A DNA stretch of 64,000 nt, from the NCBI GenBank assembly GCA_032207245.1, contig CM063510.1, positions 51,889,118 to 51,953,117 on the forward strand, in the 5' to 3' direction. Source of the DNA: Pardosa pseudoannulata (Eukaryota > Arthropoda > Arachnida > Araneae > Lycosidae). Of the stretch, positions 63,492-64,000 are shown in pieces. Within the stretch, counting starts at the first letter, position 1. Every line of letters starts with the position of its first letter. Below the pieces are notes generated by a model, which did not search any database, was not told the origin of the DNA, and saw only the letters and a program-made list of their open reading frames with translations. The position numbers were made by a program, and so were the translations under genes.

Positions 63492-63939
63492 AAATTAATG
63501 GTAGGGGAGGGACCTGAAAATGTTCGTAGTCCCAATTTCTGCCATGTTCATACGTTCAATCGCTACCGTTGGAGGTGGCAGTCTAAGCCTGGTCTTTTGA
63601 TTGGTTCCTGTTTCTAAATTACGAGGACCAAGCTCGGGCAATGTTACTAGCATCTGTATCATTCTTTATGCTACATGTATTCCTCGGTTGGTGCTAAATG
63701 AGTAACAGTATTCCAGCCATATCTTGTATAGAGATAGTTGTCTGTATTGAACTGTATTTGAAGCAAAATATGTATATATAGATTATATATATAACTGTAC
63801 CAATCTAATTTTAAGTTATCTCCTTCGTCTCAATACATTTATTTTTCTAAGTTGAAAAGATCATTTATTTTCTTGAACTATTAATGAGACACAATATTTT
63901 ATGAATTATATTAAATTGTATTTTTTCTTTTGCTCTTCC
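63492..63939. other. Unrecognised, slightly GC-richer DNA
   Basis: 63510-63720 (GGAGGTGGCAGTCTAAGCCT, AGCTCGGGCAATGTTACTAG) is less AT-rich and may be a TE fragment. No ends or ORF identified. Confidence 0.4.
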
Positions 63940-64000
63940 GGAGCCACGGTAACTCAGCTGGCCAAGGCAGTTATCTCTTAACTGAAAGAATGCGAGTTCG
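63940..64000 (+). other. tRNA-like start, cut by window end
   Basis: GGAGCCACGGTAACTCAGCT, GGCCAAGGCAGTTATCTCTT and AACTGAAAGAATGCGAGTTCG give an acceptor start, an A box, a foldable anticodon arm (CAGTT/AACTG) and the start of a B box. Position 37 would be a pyrimidine, unusual for a real tRNA, so a tRNA-derived SINE head is more likely than a gene. Confidence 0.45.

Overview
This is eukaryotic nuclear DNA, very AT-rich, from a repeat-rich animal genome, most likely an arthropod and plausibly a spider or other chelicerate. The evidence is two spliced exons whose protein matches the arthropod Ih (HCN) channel, abundant tRNA-derived SINEs, long (TA)n and (CA)n tracts, and many decayed DNA transposons. 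There are no bacterial-style operons, ribosome binding sites or CRISPR arrays. The species call is inference.

The only host gene I can support is an Ih/HCN channel on the minus strand. One exon (47719-47882) encodes S1-S2. The next (42093-42367) encodes S3-S4 with the voltage sensor. They join in phase across a 5.35 kb intron. I recognised neither the N-terminal exons nor the pore and cyclic-nucleotide-binding exons. A weak 56 bp upstream exon candidate lies at 53124-53179. The rest reads as intron or intergenic DNA built from layers of repeats.

Layout. 1-5 kb: a SINE, a ~500 bp direct duplication, and a decayed coding-like stretch between the two copies. 5.7-9 kb: a TTAA-flanked MITE, a complete but dead Tc1 element (7250-8684) and a SINE. 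12-15 kb: an LTR-like GC-rich island and a BEL/Pao-derived relic with a nested TTAA element. 16-21 kb: two more TTAA elements and a SINE. 22.7-27.1 kb: three unrelated tandem arrays. 28.6-33.4 kb: repeated hAT-derived blocks, one split by a TIR-bounded unit carrying an STPR-type ORF. 34.2-36.3 kb: six 294 bp repeats, then a second SINE family. 39.26-40.44 kb: a large inverted repeat whose loop is a 3' half of a tRNA-Ser. 41-44.7 kb: a 184 bp tandem array, Ih exon, solo LTR and a second BEL/Pao relic. 45.9-49.6 kb: microsatellites, a transposase tail, Ih exon and another TTAA MITE. 50-58.7 kb: SINEs, a hAT MITE, a deleted mariner-like element, more TTAA elements including one with a piggyBac transposase remnant, and pogo-like copies. 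59-60.4 kb: a seven-copy 198 bp repeat. 62.6-64 kb: a mariner-like element with very long TIRs, a SINE, and a tRNA-like start cut by the window end.

I see no demonstrable new multi-gene system. The most unusual objects are the fold-back with the tRNA-Ser half, the STPR-ORF unit with TIRs in a block whose uninterrupted sister copy is also present, and the high density of TTAA-flanked (piggyBac-type) elements. Coordinates of elements come from visible terminal repeats and target-site duplications read by eye.
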